From: Pollenia angustigena
Lineage: Eukaryota; Arthropoda; Insecta; Diptera; Polleniidae
DNA: 64,000 nucleotides
NCBI GenBank assembly: GCA_930367215.1
Contig: OV884059.1
Location: forward strand, 244,589,803-244,653,802
Direction: 5' to 3'
Below are positions 11,150 to 23,012 of this stretch, in pieces. The notes below the pieces were generated by a model. It did not search any database. It saw only the letters and a program-made list of their open reading frames with translations, and was not told the DNA's origin. The translations under genes and the position numbers were made by a program. Numbering within the stretch: the first letter of the stretch is position 1; the number at the start of each line of letters is the position of its first letter.

Positions 11150-11161
11150 GTTAAGGTACAC

Positions 11162-12131
11162 ATACATATCTAACATTTCAAAGCTGTTTGAGAAACTGTT
11201 GGTTTCTAAATTAATTCCGATATTGGATAAAAATGAAAGTATACCAAATCATCAATTTGGATTTAGAAAGAAACCTAGCACAATCGAACAAACACACAGA
11301 CAAGTAAACGCCATTAGAAAAACTTTTGAAGAAAAAAAATATTGTTCTGCACTCTTCATTGATGTTTCTCAAACTTTCGACAAAGTCTGGCATGAAGGCT
11401 TAATACATTAACTGAAGCTTTTTTTACCCGTAAACACACATAAACTGTTAGAAAGTTACTTAGTCGGCCGAAAGTTTGTTATAAAAGAAGGAGATTTTGT
11501 TAAGTTCAACCCAACCGATCAATGCTGGAGTCAATCGGAAAAGTGGTTAAAACAATGGAAAATAAAGGTGAACGTACAAAAATGCATACATATAACATTT
11601 ACTTTGCGTAAAGAATCTTGTCCCCCTATTAAAATCAATAACCAAACAATACCACAACATTCGAATGTTAAATATCTCGGTATACATTTAGATCGACGTT
11701 TAACGTGGAAATGCCATATAGAGGCAAAGTTAACTCAAATGAAACTAAAAGCAGTTCAAATAAATTGGCTCATTGGAAGAAATTCGACCCTAAGTCTAGA
11801 TTGTAAACTCCTTATTTACAACTCTATCTTAAAGCCAATATGGTGCTATGGTATCCAGTTATGGGGCACTGCCTCGGCTTCCAACATAGATAAAATACAA
11901 AGGCGTCAAAACAAAATTGTTCGAATCATTACGTCCGCTCTCTGATATGTAAAAACTCGAACATTCACAAAGACCTCGATGTACCATCATTAAAATCGAT
12001 GATCACTAAATATTCAATTAAATACTTAAAAAGGCTCGAATCGCACCCAAACCTTAAGATTTGATTAATTATTGTTAGTTCATATATTTTATGAAGATTC
12101 AATAAATAAATATGAATAAAAAAAAAAAAAA
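11162..12131 (+). mobile_element. 5'-truncated jockey-type LINE with poly(A)
   Basis: Reverse-transcriptase coding on the plus strand is followed by an AATAAA signal (near 12101) and a 14-A tail ending at 12131, a standard LINE 3' end. The element lies 5 bp beyond the hAT duplication at 11150-11157. It splits a GTACACAT/ATGTGTAC motif that is intact at 9070, so the flanking site can be recognised. The 5' end is truncated within the RT. Confidence 0.88.
11170..12050 (+). pseudogene. jockey-clade reverse transcriptase, two fragments
   Basis: Fragment 1 (to the stop at 11409) reads FEKLLVSKLIPILDK, then HQFGFRKKPSTIEQ, then FIDVSQTFDKVWHEGL with the first catalytic Asp. The stretch expected to hold YADD is missing: coding jumps near 11510-11520 to the thumb region. 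Fragment 2 (11568-11945) reads VKYLGIHLDRRLTW, KAVQINWLIGR and KPIWCYGIQLWG, all typical of jockey elements. A frameshift near 11945 leads to a last piece with NSNIHKDLDVPSLK. The internal deletion of the YADD region and the frameshifts make it inactive. Its role in life would be target-primed reverse transcription. Confidence 0.9.
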
Positions 12132-12491
12132 TATGTGTACCCATGGTCTGAAGAGGCTAAAGCCTCAAGCCGCACTCCATCTTAATTTCTTATTTACACG
12201 GTGGTTAATTTGAGACCTAGGCGTTAAATTCTCTGATCTACCACGATGGCTTCTAGAAAGTTTTAAACAAATAAGTAAAAACTAAGCTTTATCTCAGTAT
12301 AATTGTTGTGGCTTAAATGTGAAATTAGTTAACACCTTACGGGGAAACTTAATCAATAGGAATCAAAAATATAATGCTCAGTTTGATATTTGATTCCAGA
12401 ATTCAAAACTCTTAACACAGAACATGTCCTAGGTTTGTAATAATTTAATTTTTTGTAACCTACTAACGAATGCAATAATCCATTATTAGTA
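12132..12491. other. No recognisable feature
   Basis: Spacer between the jockey poly(A) and a SINE copy. No open frame or repeat stands out beyond the GTGTACCCATGGTCT motif next to the poly(A). Confidence 0.4.
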
Positions 12492-12975
12492 TTGTGGTTA
12501 TTTTATTGAACTATTTATGGTTTTTAATCCAAATTTTTAATATTTTTAATTAGGCTTAAGTTCATTAAATTTAATTTTCATTAAATTATTTTTATGAAGA
12601 AAGGAATTTTACAACATGAAAATTATTAAAAGTAATTGATAATTTTTCATTCTTGACTCAATCTGGGCTCGAACCCAGGTGTTTACGGACAGGTTACCCT
12701 GACATGTTTCGATCGCAACCACTCAATCTCCTCAGAGGGCTTGCCGTTTAACACTCGCAGCCATCGACGACTGCTGACGTCAGTAGTCAAACATCAATCC
12801 TTAAACCAAATTGTATTCAACCTTTGGTAGATCGAAATTTGCTTTGAATGATTATCTATTTTTAATTCATTTTAACATGTTATTCCTTTACTTCTGTTTT
12901 TTCGTACTTTTGTCAAGAATTCTTCTTGAAGTTCAAAGTACATATTTTTTGTTTTTTCATTTTTTGTCTTTCTTA
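12492..12975 (-). repeat. tRNA-like SINE family, copy S2
   Basis: On the minus strand the B box GGGTTCGAGCCC lies at 12665-12676 and the A-box-like GAGATTGAGTGGTT is upstream in element sense. The 3' flank matches S3 (24.2 kb) and S1 (1.4 kb) through GCTTAAG-rich and ACCACAATACTAAT blocks. The other flank, with AACAGAAGTAA and TACTTTGAACTTCAAG, is also shared. There is no coding. Confidence 0.65.
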
Positions 12976-13326
12976 TTCTATTCCATTATCTAATCCATTA
13001 TTTTTATTTAGTTATATTATCCATACGTTATTATTAGCTATGCGATTTTCATGAAAATGTATGTTTTTTGACGATAGACTTAGATCGACCAATTATCTTT
13101 CCGAATCATTAAATTTGCGTTACAATGGCATCCATTTGTTGTTGCATATCGTTGCATATTTTGATGAAAATTCATATTTTTGCATATTTTGGTTTTAAAT
13201 GCATTTTTTAACATTTTTGAATGACATATTTTTTTAAATTTCCATATTATAAAAAAAGTGCCTCAAAAAATTTCAAAATTGTATAAAAAAAAAAATTTCC
13301 AAAATAATAATTTTTTAAATCAGTAA

Positions 13327-13822
13327 CAGCCGTATTCATCATAGAAATTTGGCATGATGTTAGCACAAAGGTTATTCATAATACACTTACCAAACTCTGG
13401 TTAACGATTTGCTAAACTCTTGTTAACGAGCTGCCAATCGTTTGCCAACTTTAAAAAACAGCCGTTTACTGTTAAACCTTTTGTTTGTTTTTTTTTTTTT
13501 TTTAATATTAACTTTGTTTTTTTTTTTTTAATTTACTATCTTTTTTAATTTTAAATTGTTTTTAAATGTTTATATGTTGAGGAAAAAACAAATAAAAGAA
13601 AAAAATGACAAAACCAACGATGATTTATGCAAAACGTGCTGCATTTTTGAGAAATATAATGTGGCATCATTTAAATTCAGAGTTGATTTATTAAAAGTTA
13701 GCACATGGAGTAAAGTTTGGTATGAATTAACTCTGTGCTAAGAAGCTGCTAAGCTTTATCGGCATTCTAGTTAGCAGCTCGTTGTACAAACTGGGGCTAA
13801 CTTTTTGTTATGGATACGGCTG
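13327..13822. mobile_element. Harbinger-like MITE H1, copy 1, inside the hAT
   Basis: The ends CAGCCGTATTCAT and the inverse of CAGCCGTATCCAT are flanked by TAA on both sides (13324-13326 and 13823-13825). A 3-bp TWA duplication is typical of PIF/Harbinger. Interior ends carry GTTAGCAC and GAGCTGC blocks in inverted arrangement. The frame at 13556-13741 is chance. A second copy lies at 27608-28036. Confidence 0.85.
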
Positions 13823-13924
13823 TAAATATTTTTTTTTTTTTTTTTTTTTGGAGCTCTGCTTAAAATATAAGATTTCGACAAAAGATCCTTCAATGTTGAA
13901 CCGATGTAGCACCTTACATGGTTA

Positions 13925-14300
13925 AGGCTGCCAATTGGCCTAACATTATTGACATTAAACTATTACATGTTACTTGCCAGGCACAAGGGTTACATCGAGT
14001 TGCAGAGGAAATTAGAAGCCAATTCGATAATATTGATTTTTTGATTTGATACGGGAAACAATGTGGAAGGAAGACTAATAGCCCGACAAATTAAAACAAA
14101 AACCAAAACATTTTGCAAAAAAATATGGTATTTTAAACAATAAAACAAATTTCAAAGCTTTTTGATTTAGAACCAATCGTGGGATCTAAATTAGAAAATT
14201 AATATTCTCCAAATGAATTGGCATATTTAAGGATGCTTCAAATTCGGTTACCTTTGAGAGATCATTTTCCATGTATAAAAGCTTTTTAACAGACAAAATT
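13925..14300 (+). pseudogene. hAT transposase remnants
   Basis: Two pieces are legible. Near 13925-14050 the plus strand reads [20 protein letters not shown], matching the conserved TCxAHxLxRVAEEIR block of hAT transposases. Near 14236-14300 it reads TFERSFSMYKSFLTDK, matching the C-terminal ERSFSxYKxxLxDxR dimerisation block. Stops and frameshifts separate them and the catalytic Asp regions are missing. This independently supports the hAT call made from the ends and the 8-bp duplication. Confidence 0.75.
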
Positions 14301-14573
14301 TTTCTTTTGATGATATAAAAATGTATTTATTTGGTTGTGCTAACAAAAATTAAATGCAGTTATTTAAGTAAAGTTTTCCAAAATATTTTACCTATGAATA
14401 ACATTGAAATAAAAACAACAATAAAATTTTATAATTTTTTTATTTTTATTTTAATAAAATCAAAAAATGTTCAAGGTTTTAGTGCATATTTTTTTAATGC
14501 ATTTTTTGGAGTTTTTAGTGCAAAAAATATGAGCATCTTTTCGATTTGTTTGTGCATGAAAATCGCATCCCTA

Positions 14574-14596
14574 GTTATTATTATTATTATTAATAT
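14574..14596. repeat. (TTA)n microsatellite
   Basis: About seven TTA/ATT units overlap the right target duplication of the hAT. The duplication GTTATTAT therefore sits in an ATT-rich site. Confidence 0.85.
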
Positions 14597-15409
14597 CTAA
14601 ATGTTAAGAATATAATTGTCACGAACGGAATCAACTCATTCATTGTTCTGCAAGTGAGGGAATATACGTGGTAATCAATGCATAACTATTGTGTCAGATA
14701 AAATAAACTTCTCGATTCAAATGAATGCATTATTGATCTTTCGAAACTAATACATTATTTATTTTTAGTTATTTATGTAACTAATTTCTTATTTTTCCGC
14801 TAGATAAAAAGCTATTGATGAAGAGAACTGTTTATAAGTATTTCCAACACATTTCCAAGAAACTTCAAAGAGGACGATTTTGACAGGTTTTTTGTTTTAG
14901 TCGTAACTTGAATTTGTAGAATATTTAATTAAAAAAAAAAAAAACATTCTTAAAAACGTTTTCAATGAAGGCAGAATGGAATCAGTAAAAGTTTATAAAG
15001 AATTCTTTCTTAGATCTTTTTAAAGTCCTGAAAAGTGGAAGTGCTTGCTTGCCCTAACTAGCAAAAACTTAAAAATCAATTTTTTTTTTTATAAATCTGA
15101 TGTTTTGGATCAACAGAAATTTCCTCAAAAAATGTTGGAATCTTTCAACCAACATTAGCAATTTTATTGACAAAAAGCGAACGGCCCTATCTACAAAAGA
15201 TTAAATGATAAACGCTTAAACACCTAACTAGCAGTTTATATAATATGTAACATTGTAAACTGTCAAAACAACTAGAAGGTTTTACAAAAAATAGAAGAAT
15301 TAATTATTATAAACAGTTAATGCAATCTATAAATTTAGCATATTTAAATGTTTTTTTCTTGTCCTGTAAAAGGACTTTTGCGTTTTAGGTGACGATATAT
15401 ATATTTCGA
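14597..15409. other. No recognisable feature
   Basis: A/T-rich spacer with long A and T runs. No frame or repeat is supported. Confidence 0.5.
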
Positions 15410-15411
15410 CC

Positions 15412-15923
15412 GAGCCTGGTACTCTGTTCAACATTTCACATGAAATGCTGTCAAAACGCATATGAAAAAAACTTGTGCGGAATATTTATGAAATAATGTT
15501 GATAGAGTTGTACTCTGTTCATTTTGTGAGAAAGTTCCGAAATGTTTCTGGCAACATATTTTTACAACTGCAAAATAATGTAAGCTGCACTTATTTCGCG
15601 TGGAATTTTAAGCAAAAGCAAAAAAGTATGTACTGATTATTAAATACGAAATAAAAAATTAAAATAACACAAACGATAACAGTTTCTTATCCATATTTAC
15701 TTTCTTTTTTATAAAATTTTTTATTAAAAAAAATTATTTTTAGTAAAATACATGTGGGGTTTGCTTACATATACGAAAAACAATGTCGCATACTTTGTAG
15801 GAATAAAATCGTCAAATTATACAAACTCGCATGATTGGTAACATTGATACATGTCAAAATTATCGTGTGACATAATTAATGGTGCTCAACATTTTTCACA
15901 AATTTTAACAGAGTACTAGGCTT
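15412..15923. repeat. TIR element of about 510 bp, unassigned
   Basis: The left end AGCCTGGTACTCTGTTCAA and the right end, as inverse complement, AGCCTAGTACTCTGTTAAA match for about 20 bp. Both are followed inwards by ATTT-rich and TTCACA-like sequence. No target duplication could be fixed. It is non-coding. Confidence 0.55.
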
Positions 15924-16660
15924 TAACGAAGAAAATTTTTTCCAGAATTTTTAAAAGAACAAATTTCTGTTTTTTTTCACTGTCTTAATAATAAAATTTG
16001 AATTTTTAAATAACAAACATTTCATAGTCTTAAATTGTAAATATTTTAGCATGAATGTCTTGTTTTGATAAAATTTTAATGAGACGATTTTCCACGTTTC
16101 TTGTTTCATTTTAAATATTTTTTTTTTTTTAGTTGCCTTTCTGCCTGTCATTTATTAATGAATAAAATAACGATGCAGATTAAGTTAATGATCATTATTT
16201 TTCAAAATTAAAATCAATAATAGCATTTGTGTCCGACAACAATAAAAACAACAATTACAATTAATGATTGGCAGCAATAGCACCAGGGTTTATTCAATTA
16301 TTCAACAAATTCTTCGCAAACCAAACTGTTACTAGAAAAATATCCCGCAATTAGTTTTAGGATTAATTTGATAAACTTTATTAAATTTTTCAATACGAAT
16401 TTGAAGTTCAAAAGAAATACTGATTTCGAGTTGCAATCATTTTTAATTAAAATTGTTGAAAATGATTGTGGCAGTTTATCCCATATGAGATTTTACTTCA
16501 TTTCAGTCTTTCAATTGCTAACAAAATTTATGAATTACACGGAAAGAAGTTTATTTCCTGAAGTATTTAATTTCGTTTATTTTAACAAGAAAATCCAAAA
16601 TTTAAAAAAAGAATTCTTGATTTTAACTTATTTTGTAAAATGTTCTTAAATAAAGAAACA
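15924..16660. other. No recognisable feature
   Basis: A/T-rich spacer. A 93-codon frame at 16368-16649 has A/T-driven composition and no motif, so it is treated as chance. Confidence 0.5.
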
Positions 16661-17402
16661 TCCCAACAAACACGACAAGCGCTTGATAATGATTTGAAAA
16701 GCATTTGAAAATCATAGCGTTCTCAACAAAAAGGGAAAATTATTTTCAAATTGAAAAATGCCTTTATTTTCTACTTGCTTTTAAACGTAATTCTCAAATG
16801 TTTTTCAAATGTGGATTATAATACAATGTGGAATATAAATAAAAACTTTTTATTATTTTTAATTGAAATTTATTATTTATTTAAATAAACTGTGAGATAA
16901 ACATTCGGCACCATAGCTAAAAGATGAAATAATGTTCTTTCCATTCTCTTATTCTTGGAAAGAGAAAAAACTACTTGGCTCCCTCTTATTTTGAGGCTTG
17001 TAGCACTGCGATCGTTCAACAAACTTTCTTTACTTTCCCGATTTATTTTCCATTTTTTTCCTATTTTTAATCATTGAAATTACTGAAAAATAATTTTTAT
17101 TTTTCACTTTATATTAAAATGTATTTTTAATAGTAAAACACATGTAACCACAAAGTAAAAAATGTAACTTTAATTGCCATTTTTAATGATTACATTTATT
17201 TTTCGCCAAGTTTATTTTTGATTTGAATTTAACATTTGACATCAAATTGATAAAACATTGGATATCAAATGTTTATTTTCAAATCTTTATTAATTTGAAT
17301 TTAAATGTTAAATCAAACAATTGAAAAACGTTTGAGAATTGTGTTTGATGTCAAATGATTAAGTCATTTCATATCAAAGGTTTGACTTCGTGTTTGTTGG
17401 GA
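16661..17402. mobile_element. 742-bp TIR element with CAAATG subterminal repeats
   Basis: The perfect 15-bp terminal inverted repeat is TCCCAACAAACACGA at 16661-16675 and its complement at 17388-17402. Near both ends, variants of CAAATG and its complement CATTTG recur many times. Subterminal motif clusters of this type often serve as transposase binding sites. No target duplication is obvious and there is no ORF, so it is non-autonomous. Confidence 0.75.
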
Positions 17403-18995
17403 TTTTGCTTAAACCCAGCATTACATTTAATTAGAATATCTTAGTTATTTTTGGCTTGGACGAGAATCATGCAAAATTCTCTTGGTTGAAGTCATATTTA
17501 GTAAATAATTCTTTCCGTGTAATATTTAGTGGATTGCATTAAATTATTGATCTCCTGCTGTTATTGTTTGCGTTTTTACTGTTTTAGTAATAAAAATATT
17601 AAATTAAATATTATAATGATATTTTTTTCAGTTTTTGCCTCGAAGTTGTAGTTCACATCAACATTAAAGCGAATCAAATGTTTAATTAAATGTTAAATTC
17701 GCAAACATTTATTATTTGTGTTGAATTGTTGTAGTTGTTGTTATTGTTGATGCTGCAAAAACTAATATTAATAAACATATACATTTATGCATGTTTATTA
17801 ATTTATGTATTTAAAAATACATACAGATTTACATACATACATATTTATATGTAAAATTTTCCGGCCTAAAAAAACTAAAAAAAGTTTGCCGAAAATAATA
17901 GAAGTTCTTTAAAGATTTAAAAAAAAGCGAACCAAAACTAAAAGAAAAATTAAAAAAAGAGTGTTTTTTAATTTTATTTAAATCGTACTTTCTACTGACC
18001 TTAATCAATAAATAAAATAAAGTACTTGTTGAAGTACAAAATACTTAGAAAGAATACCCCTACCCGCATAAAATTTTGCATTAAGTCTACTTAAGTATCT
18101 TAGTGACGCTAAATAACAACATATCGCTGATTTAAAAAGGTACATTAAAAAGCAAAAATTTTAATCTGTTAAGTTATTGCTAAAGTTTTGAAAATTGCAA
18201 AATATCGCTACAAGGATACGCCTCCTGTTCCTGTTTCCTTAAAGTACACAATCGGATTAAGTCTACAAAAACGTCATAAATTATTTAGTTGCATTGTTGT
18301 TATGCAGAAGTCTGCGATTTTAATTCTAAGCAAGTTAGAAGGCCAATTTTTACCGCGGCGTATCTGTGATACTCGCCACTAATAGTCCAAATTTAGTTTG
18401 GAACAAGCAGTCATGGAGGAATTACATGTAACTTATTTGAAAATTTTAACATTTAGCATTTACCTCTTAAAAAATGCAAAAACGACCAAGAAACGCCAGG
18501 CAGTGGAATCGTAAATGGTTTTTATTTATGCGTTTATTATTACTTTTTTAATAGCTTTGGAAAATAATATCCTGCAAGTGATGTCCAATTTTTGCTTTTT
18601 AACTTGTTTTCCATAATTTTTCGAAAAATTTCGGGTGTTATTATTTTTATTCGATTGTATACACAGAAAAAAATTACGACAAATCAATTGTCACATTGAA
18701 TACCGAGTTCGTCAATACAATTAATTTTTTAATTAAAAAGTCACCAACAACCAAATTTGTAAATATAAAAAAAATTTTTGTTAATTCAAATTGTTGAAAT
18801 TCAACAAATATTTTTAACAACGAAGTTGTAATATTGAACAACATATTTGTTAGCAATTACATACAAATTTTAATTACGAGTTTGTCATATTAATAAAATA
18901 TTTTGTTGAGAACTAGCTTATTGCCTTTTGAAAGAATGAAATGCATTTAGAATATTTGTTAAGTAATTTCTATTAAAATATATGTTAAAAACTAC
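17403..18995. other. A/T-rich spacer
   Basis: Nothing coding. Around 18660-18900 many short AACAA/TTGTT motifs face each other (for example AACAACGAAGTTGT). They start with ACACAGAAAAAAA and suggest an eroded palindromic element without readable ends. Confidence 0.4.
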
Positions 18996-19345
18996 CAGAG
19001 ACCGTAACAGTTATTCCTTTTTTCATAAAAGTCAGATGAAAACAATTATTTTTTGATTTTTATTTTTTTGGACCAAAATAACTGTTATATTTTGATTTTT
19101 ATTTTTTCGATAAAAAAGAACAGTTATTTTTTGATTTTTATTTTTTTGAACAAAAATAACAGTTATTTTTTGATTTTTATTTTTTTGGACCAAAATAACT
19201 GTTATTTTTTCGATCAAAAATAACAGTTAATTTTGATTTTTATTTTTTTGAATAAAAATAACAGTTACTTTTTGCTTTTTTTTCGATCAAAAATAACTGT
19301 TATTTTTTGAATTTTATTTTTTCGAGCAAAAATAAAAGTTATTCT
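18996..19345. repeat. Minisatellite, about 40-bp unit
   Basis: Seven to eight diverged units carry AAAATAACTGTTATTTTT-type cores separated by GATTTTTATTTTTTTG. The core is partly self-complementary (AACTGTT or AACAGTT). The minus-strand frame 19032-19217 translates as a 13-14 residue repeat (QKNKNQKITV), a by-product of the array. Confidence 0.85.
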
Positions 19346-19555
19346 CTCAAGAAATGTACGTGTTTTAATAATCACTTAAAGCTTTTATCGTTGAGCATCA
19401 GACTTCTTCTATCTGTTTTCTGTGACTCAATGTAGTCAAAAACTAATAAATACCAAGAAATTCAGGCAGACTTTGTGATGGTTGATCTGACATAATTTGG
19501 GGCCAAGGAATCGAATTATAATTTATTGAAAATTGTTTGAACATTAAACGGATAT

Positions 19556-19815
19556 ATAAGTAGGACTTTGGGTGCTTAAAATTCTTATTCGCTTTAGGGT
19601 TTTATTTGTATAATATTTTTAGCTTTTCTAAAATTTTTGGAAAAGGTTTCCTGATGAGCTGGCCTAAGCAGCCAGTGAAATGCGCATAGAGACTAGCTTT
19701 CCCTCAACAATAAATTTCAGTGTATTTATCAAATATGAGAAATTGGGAATTTAGCACGTCATACAAAAATCTTAATAATAAATTTTGTATTCCCGTAAAT
19801 AACTTTGATAATATA
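19556..19815 (-). repeat. Foldback-MITE family A, copy 3
   Basis: Contains TGAGCTGGCCTAAGCAGCCA, GTGAAATGCGCATAG and the terminal block ATAAATTTTGTATTCCCG. Compared with the 9.15-kb copy it lacks one arm. It is nearly identical to the copy about 470 bp downstream, suggesting local duplication. Confidence 0.7.
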
Positions 19816-19959
19816 CTTGCATGTGCCCGTGCAGAACACTGAATTGCCAAATTGTTTTTTTTTTTTGTTGTTTTCTTGCGAAGACAATAGAATGAAACAA
19901 TTTGTTTTTTCTTTTTACCCACTTACAACTTCAATTCGAGTCGGAAAGAACCCAACCAA

Positions 19960-20290
19960 TTGTAGGGGGATGTAAGAAAAGATAAACTCACTGTTTATTG
20001 TTGGTGTTTTGTTTAAGCTTTGATATTGCTACAAGTAGGACTTTGGGTGTTTAAAATCCTTTTTCGCTTTATTTATTTGTATAATATTTTTAGCTTTTCT
20101 AAAATCTTTGGAAAAGGTTTCCTGATGAGCTGGCCTAAGCAGCCAGTGAAATGCGCATAGAGACTAGCTTTCCCTCAACAACAAATTTCAGTGTATTTAT
20201 CAAATATGAAAAATTGGGAATTAAGCACGTCATACAAAAACCTTAATAATAAATTTTGTATTCCCGTTAATAACTTTGAGGATATTAAAA
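19960..20290 (-). repeat. Foldback-MITE family A, copy 4
   Basis: Starts with AATTGTAGGGGGATGTAAG, homologous to the middle of the 9.15-kb copy. It then runs through GGCCTAAGCAGCCAGTGAAA to TTTTGTATTCCCG. It shares copy-3-specific variants (GCATAGAGACTAGCTTTCCC), so the two are closest relatives. Confidence 0.7.
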
Positions 20291-20600
20291 GGGTTCTCAC
20301 GATAGGTTGGGTCAAGTATTCAAACGTGTGCAAAAATACACAATATGAACATGCAATTTGCTTTATTTTTCTTCGTCTGCACTAAAAAAATCCATGGGCA
20401 AAATTTTTAGTGCATATTTGCTCAGCTGTAAAGAAATGTGAATAATAACATTTGACATACATATTTGCCGCCAAATTGTTTATTAATTAAATATTTATAA
20501 ATTTAAAATTTTGGAGGGTTTTAATATAAAATAGGGAATTCAATTTAAATAGAAACAATATTACTTTAAATGATGAAACAGAACTGGGGCTGAACGTTTT
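20291..20600. other. No recognisable feature
   Basis: A short hairpin (TGCACTAAAAA facing TTTTTAGTGCA) lies near 20379-20424. The rest is A/T-rich. Confidence 0.4.
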
Positions 20601-22165
20601 TATACCCTCCACCACAATTAGTTGTGAAGAGGGTATATTAAGTTTGTCATTCCGTGTGAAACTTTTTTATTATTCATCTCAGACCCTATAAAGTATATAT
20701 ATTCTGGGTCCTTGAGTTATTTTAAGTCGATTTAGCCATGTCTGTCTGTCTGTCCGTCTGTCCGTGAAACACGCTCACTTTCGAAAAACTCAAAAGAAAT
20801 AAACAAACTTGGTGTCAAATTGCTTGTAGTTATCCTAAGCAGTTTTGGATTGAAATCCAGCAAAATCGGTTCAATAGGATCTGAGCTAAGAATCAAAATG
20901 TGGAACCACCACCTTAAAAAAAATTGATAATTTTGTTACAAAAACTAACATAAATGGTGGAAAAATGCACAGAATGATATAAGATTTCGCAACAGTTCGT
21001 TTTGTTTAACTGCAAATCACGCTGTAAAATTTCTTGAAGATCCGTCCATGATTTACCCTAGGCCCCATATAAGCCCTACTCCCGGAAAACAGTATAGTAA
21101 GCCTAAAACCCTAACTAACAATGCTATCATAACAAATTTTGGCACGTCACAGTTAAATAGGACTAGAAATGAAACTGTTAAGTTTCGTGAAGATCGGTCT
21201 ATAATTAACCATAGGCCCCATATAAAACCTACTTCCAGAAAACAGTTTAGTACGCCTAAATCCGTAAAAAATAATGCTATCATAACAAAATTTGGTACAT
21301 CAAAATTTTTTAGAGCTAAAAATAAGACTGTGAAATTTCGTGAAGATCCGTCCATAATTTACCCTAAGCCCCATATAAACACTACTCCCGGAAAACAGCT
21401 TAGTAAACCTTAATACGTAAAAAATAATGCTATCATAACAAAATTTGGAACATATAAGTTTTACAGGACTAGAAATAAGACTGTGAAATTTCGTAAAGAT
21501 CAGTTCATAATTTACCCTAGGCCCCATATAAACCTTACTCCCAGAAAACAGCTTAGTACGCCTAAAAACGTAAAAAATAACGCTATCATAACAAAATTTG
21601 ATACATCACAGTTTTATAGAACTAGAAATGACACTGTGAAATTTGGTGAAGATCGGTGCATAACTTACCATAGGCCTCATATAAAGCCCACTCTGGTAAA
21701 ATAATTAAATACGCGGTAAACTTTCTTCCAGTTTAGCTTCATATGGCCAGAAAAAATGTTATGCAATTTTGTGATATACGGTCCATAATTTTCCTTAGAT
21801 TCCATTTTAGCAGCCTTCTGAAATTTACTGCAAACGCTTAAACTAATTGCACCGCTGTATTGAAATTTATGTTTTTTAATACCTGAAATCGTTCTGCAGA
21901 ATTTGGGATGATTGGTTCATAGCTTACCATGGCTTTTATATAATTTGTTCTCTTGAAAATTATTTAAGTTCATCTTAAACTGATATTCTACTCAAGCTTT
22001 TTAAAATTGATTCTGATTGTCGATCAATAATTTTATAAAGGTCTAAACCGCAAAGATTATAATAATAAATAGACATCATACAGATATTACTCCTAAAACA
22101 TTCGAAGTGTCTGTGGAGGGTATCAAAGTTTCGGCACAGCCGAATATAGCACTCTAACTTGTTTT
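20601..22165. repeat. Fly 'TATACCC' repeat with an internal tandem array
   Basis: Starts TATACCCTCCACCACAAT, contains CCCTATAAAGTATATATATT and TCTGTCTGTCCGTCTGTCCG, and ends in the sequence GCACTCTAACTTGTTTT. I recognise this layout as a dispersed repeat common in Drosophila and calyptrate flies. Its transposition mode is not known to me. The interior is expanded by a 153-bp tandem array (21030-21710). Shorter relatives lie inside both 1.2-kb hAT copies. Confidence 0.7.
21030..21710. repeat. Tandem array, 153-bp unit, about 4.4 copies
   Basis: The landmark TTTCnTGAAGATC (diverged in some units) begins at 21030, 21183, 21336, 21489 and 21642, an exact 153-bp spacing. Units contain GGCCCCATATAAACC and AATGCTATCATAACAAAATT. 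Since 153 is a multiple of three, long frames appear (21048-21413 and 21483-21704). Unit three carries an in-frame TAA and substitutions hit all codon positions, so this is not a protein repeat. Confidence 0.92.
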
Positions 22166-23009
22166 ACATGCAGTTTGACATAAAATTATGCCAGAGAATG
22201 CGGTCGAGAAATAAAATCAATTTTATTTTGAGGACGTTTTTTCTAATGCTCTCACATAAATACAATTATTCTCTTAACAATGCTACCATACTTTCATTCA
22301 ATTTCATACATTTTGTAAACAAAGAAAAGTAAGAACAAAAGAAAATGATAGAAATGAGAGAGAATTTGAAGTTACTGCCGACGTTTTAATTATGGGCTTT
22401 TTCATCATTAATATGTTTGTTTTATTTGCAGTTTTTTTACAGTGCTGTCAGAAGTTCTTGATGTTGCCAGAAAACTGTTTGTAGAAAAATAGCGCATTTA
22501 CACAAAAATAACACTGGAATGCTCATTTTCCCTACAAATTTACAAAATGCAAATTTTGCACAATGACCATCGTGATTACCCTTTCTATATAATTTTTTAC
22601 TTTTATACTATACAAGATATAATTAAACTATTAATTATTCATTTTATTAAGTTTATTTTACCATTTACACACATTTTTTTACCGCATAAAGTTTTTACTG
22701 AAACCAATATTGTTAAACTTGTTATTGTTTATTTAATATGACTTTGATATTTTTTAAAAAACAAATTTTTTTAAGATTAGTTTTTTATTAACTAAAATTT
22801 AATTTTACGATGAAAAATAAAAATATGTATATATCAAATATTCAAACCAAAAATAAGCAATCGCGCAAATTCAGCTCAAATGACCATTTAGCGGGCGTCA
22901 CTGCCCATGTGTCATTATCTTGATATTGAGCATTAATTTTTTACAATATATGGGCATTTCCGTCAAAAGGTACACCGTGACCGAAAATTTAAAAGTTATT
23001 AAACGCTGA
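22166..23009. other. No recognisable feature
   Basis: A/T-rich spacer. A GTTGCCAG-like string near 22470 hints at an eroded hAT end but has no partner. Confidence 0.4.
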
Positions 23010-23012
23010 TTA

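Larger units (their letters stand above)
13035..14573 (+). mobile_element. Decayed hAT with 8-bp target duplication
   Basis: The ends are TAGCTATGCGATTTTCATG and the inverse of TAGGGATGCGATTTTCATG (17 of 19 identical). They are flanked by a perfect 8-bp GTTATTAT at 13027-13034 and 14574-14581. The 1,539 bp include a 496-bp Harbinger-like MITE (13327-13822) and remnants of a hAT transposase. TGCATATTTT motifs repeat near the left end. Confidence 0.92.

Noticed and set aside
21048..21704. Long frames on both strands that look like a repetitive protein
   Set aside because: They are produced by the 153-bp array, whose period is a multiple of three. One unit has an in-frame stop and both strands are open, which argues against real coding.
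22430..22490. hAT end suggested by GTGCTGTCAGAAG and GTTGCCAG strings
   Set aside because: No opposite end or 8-bp duplication could be found within reach.
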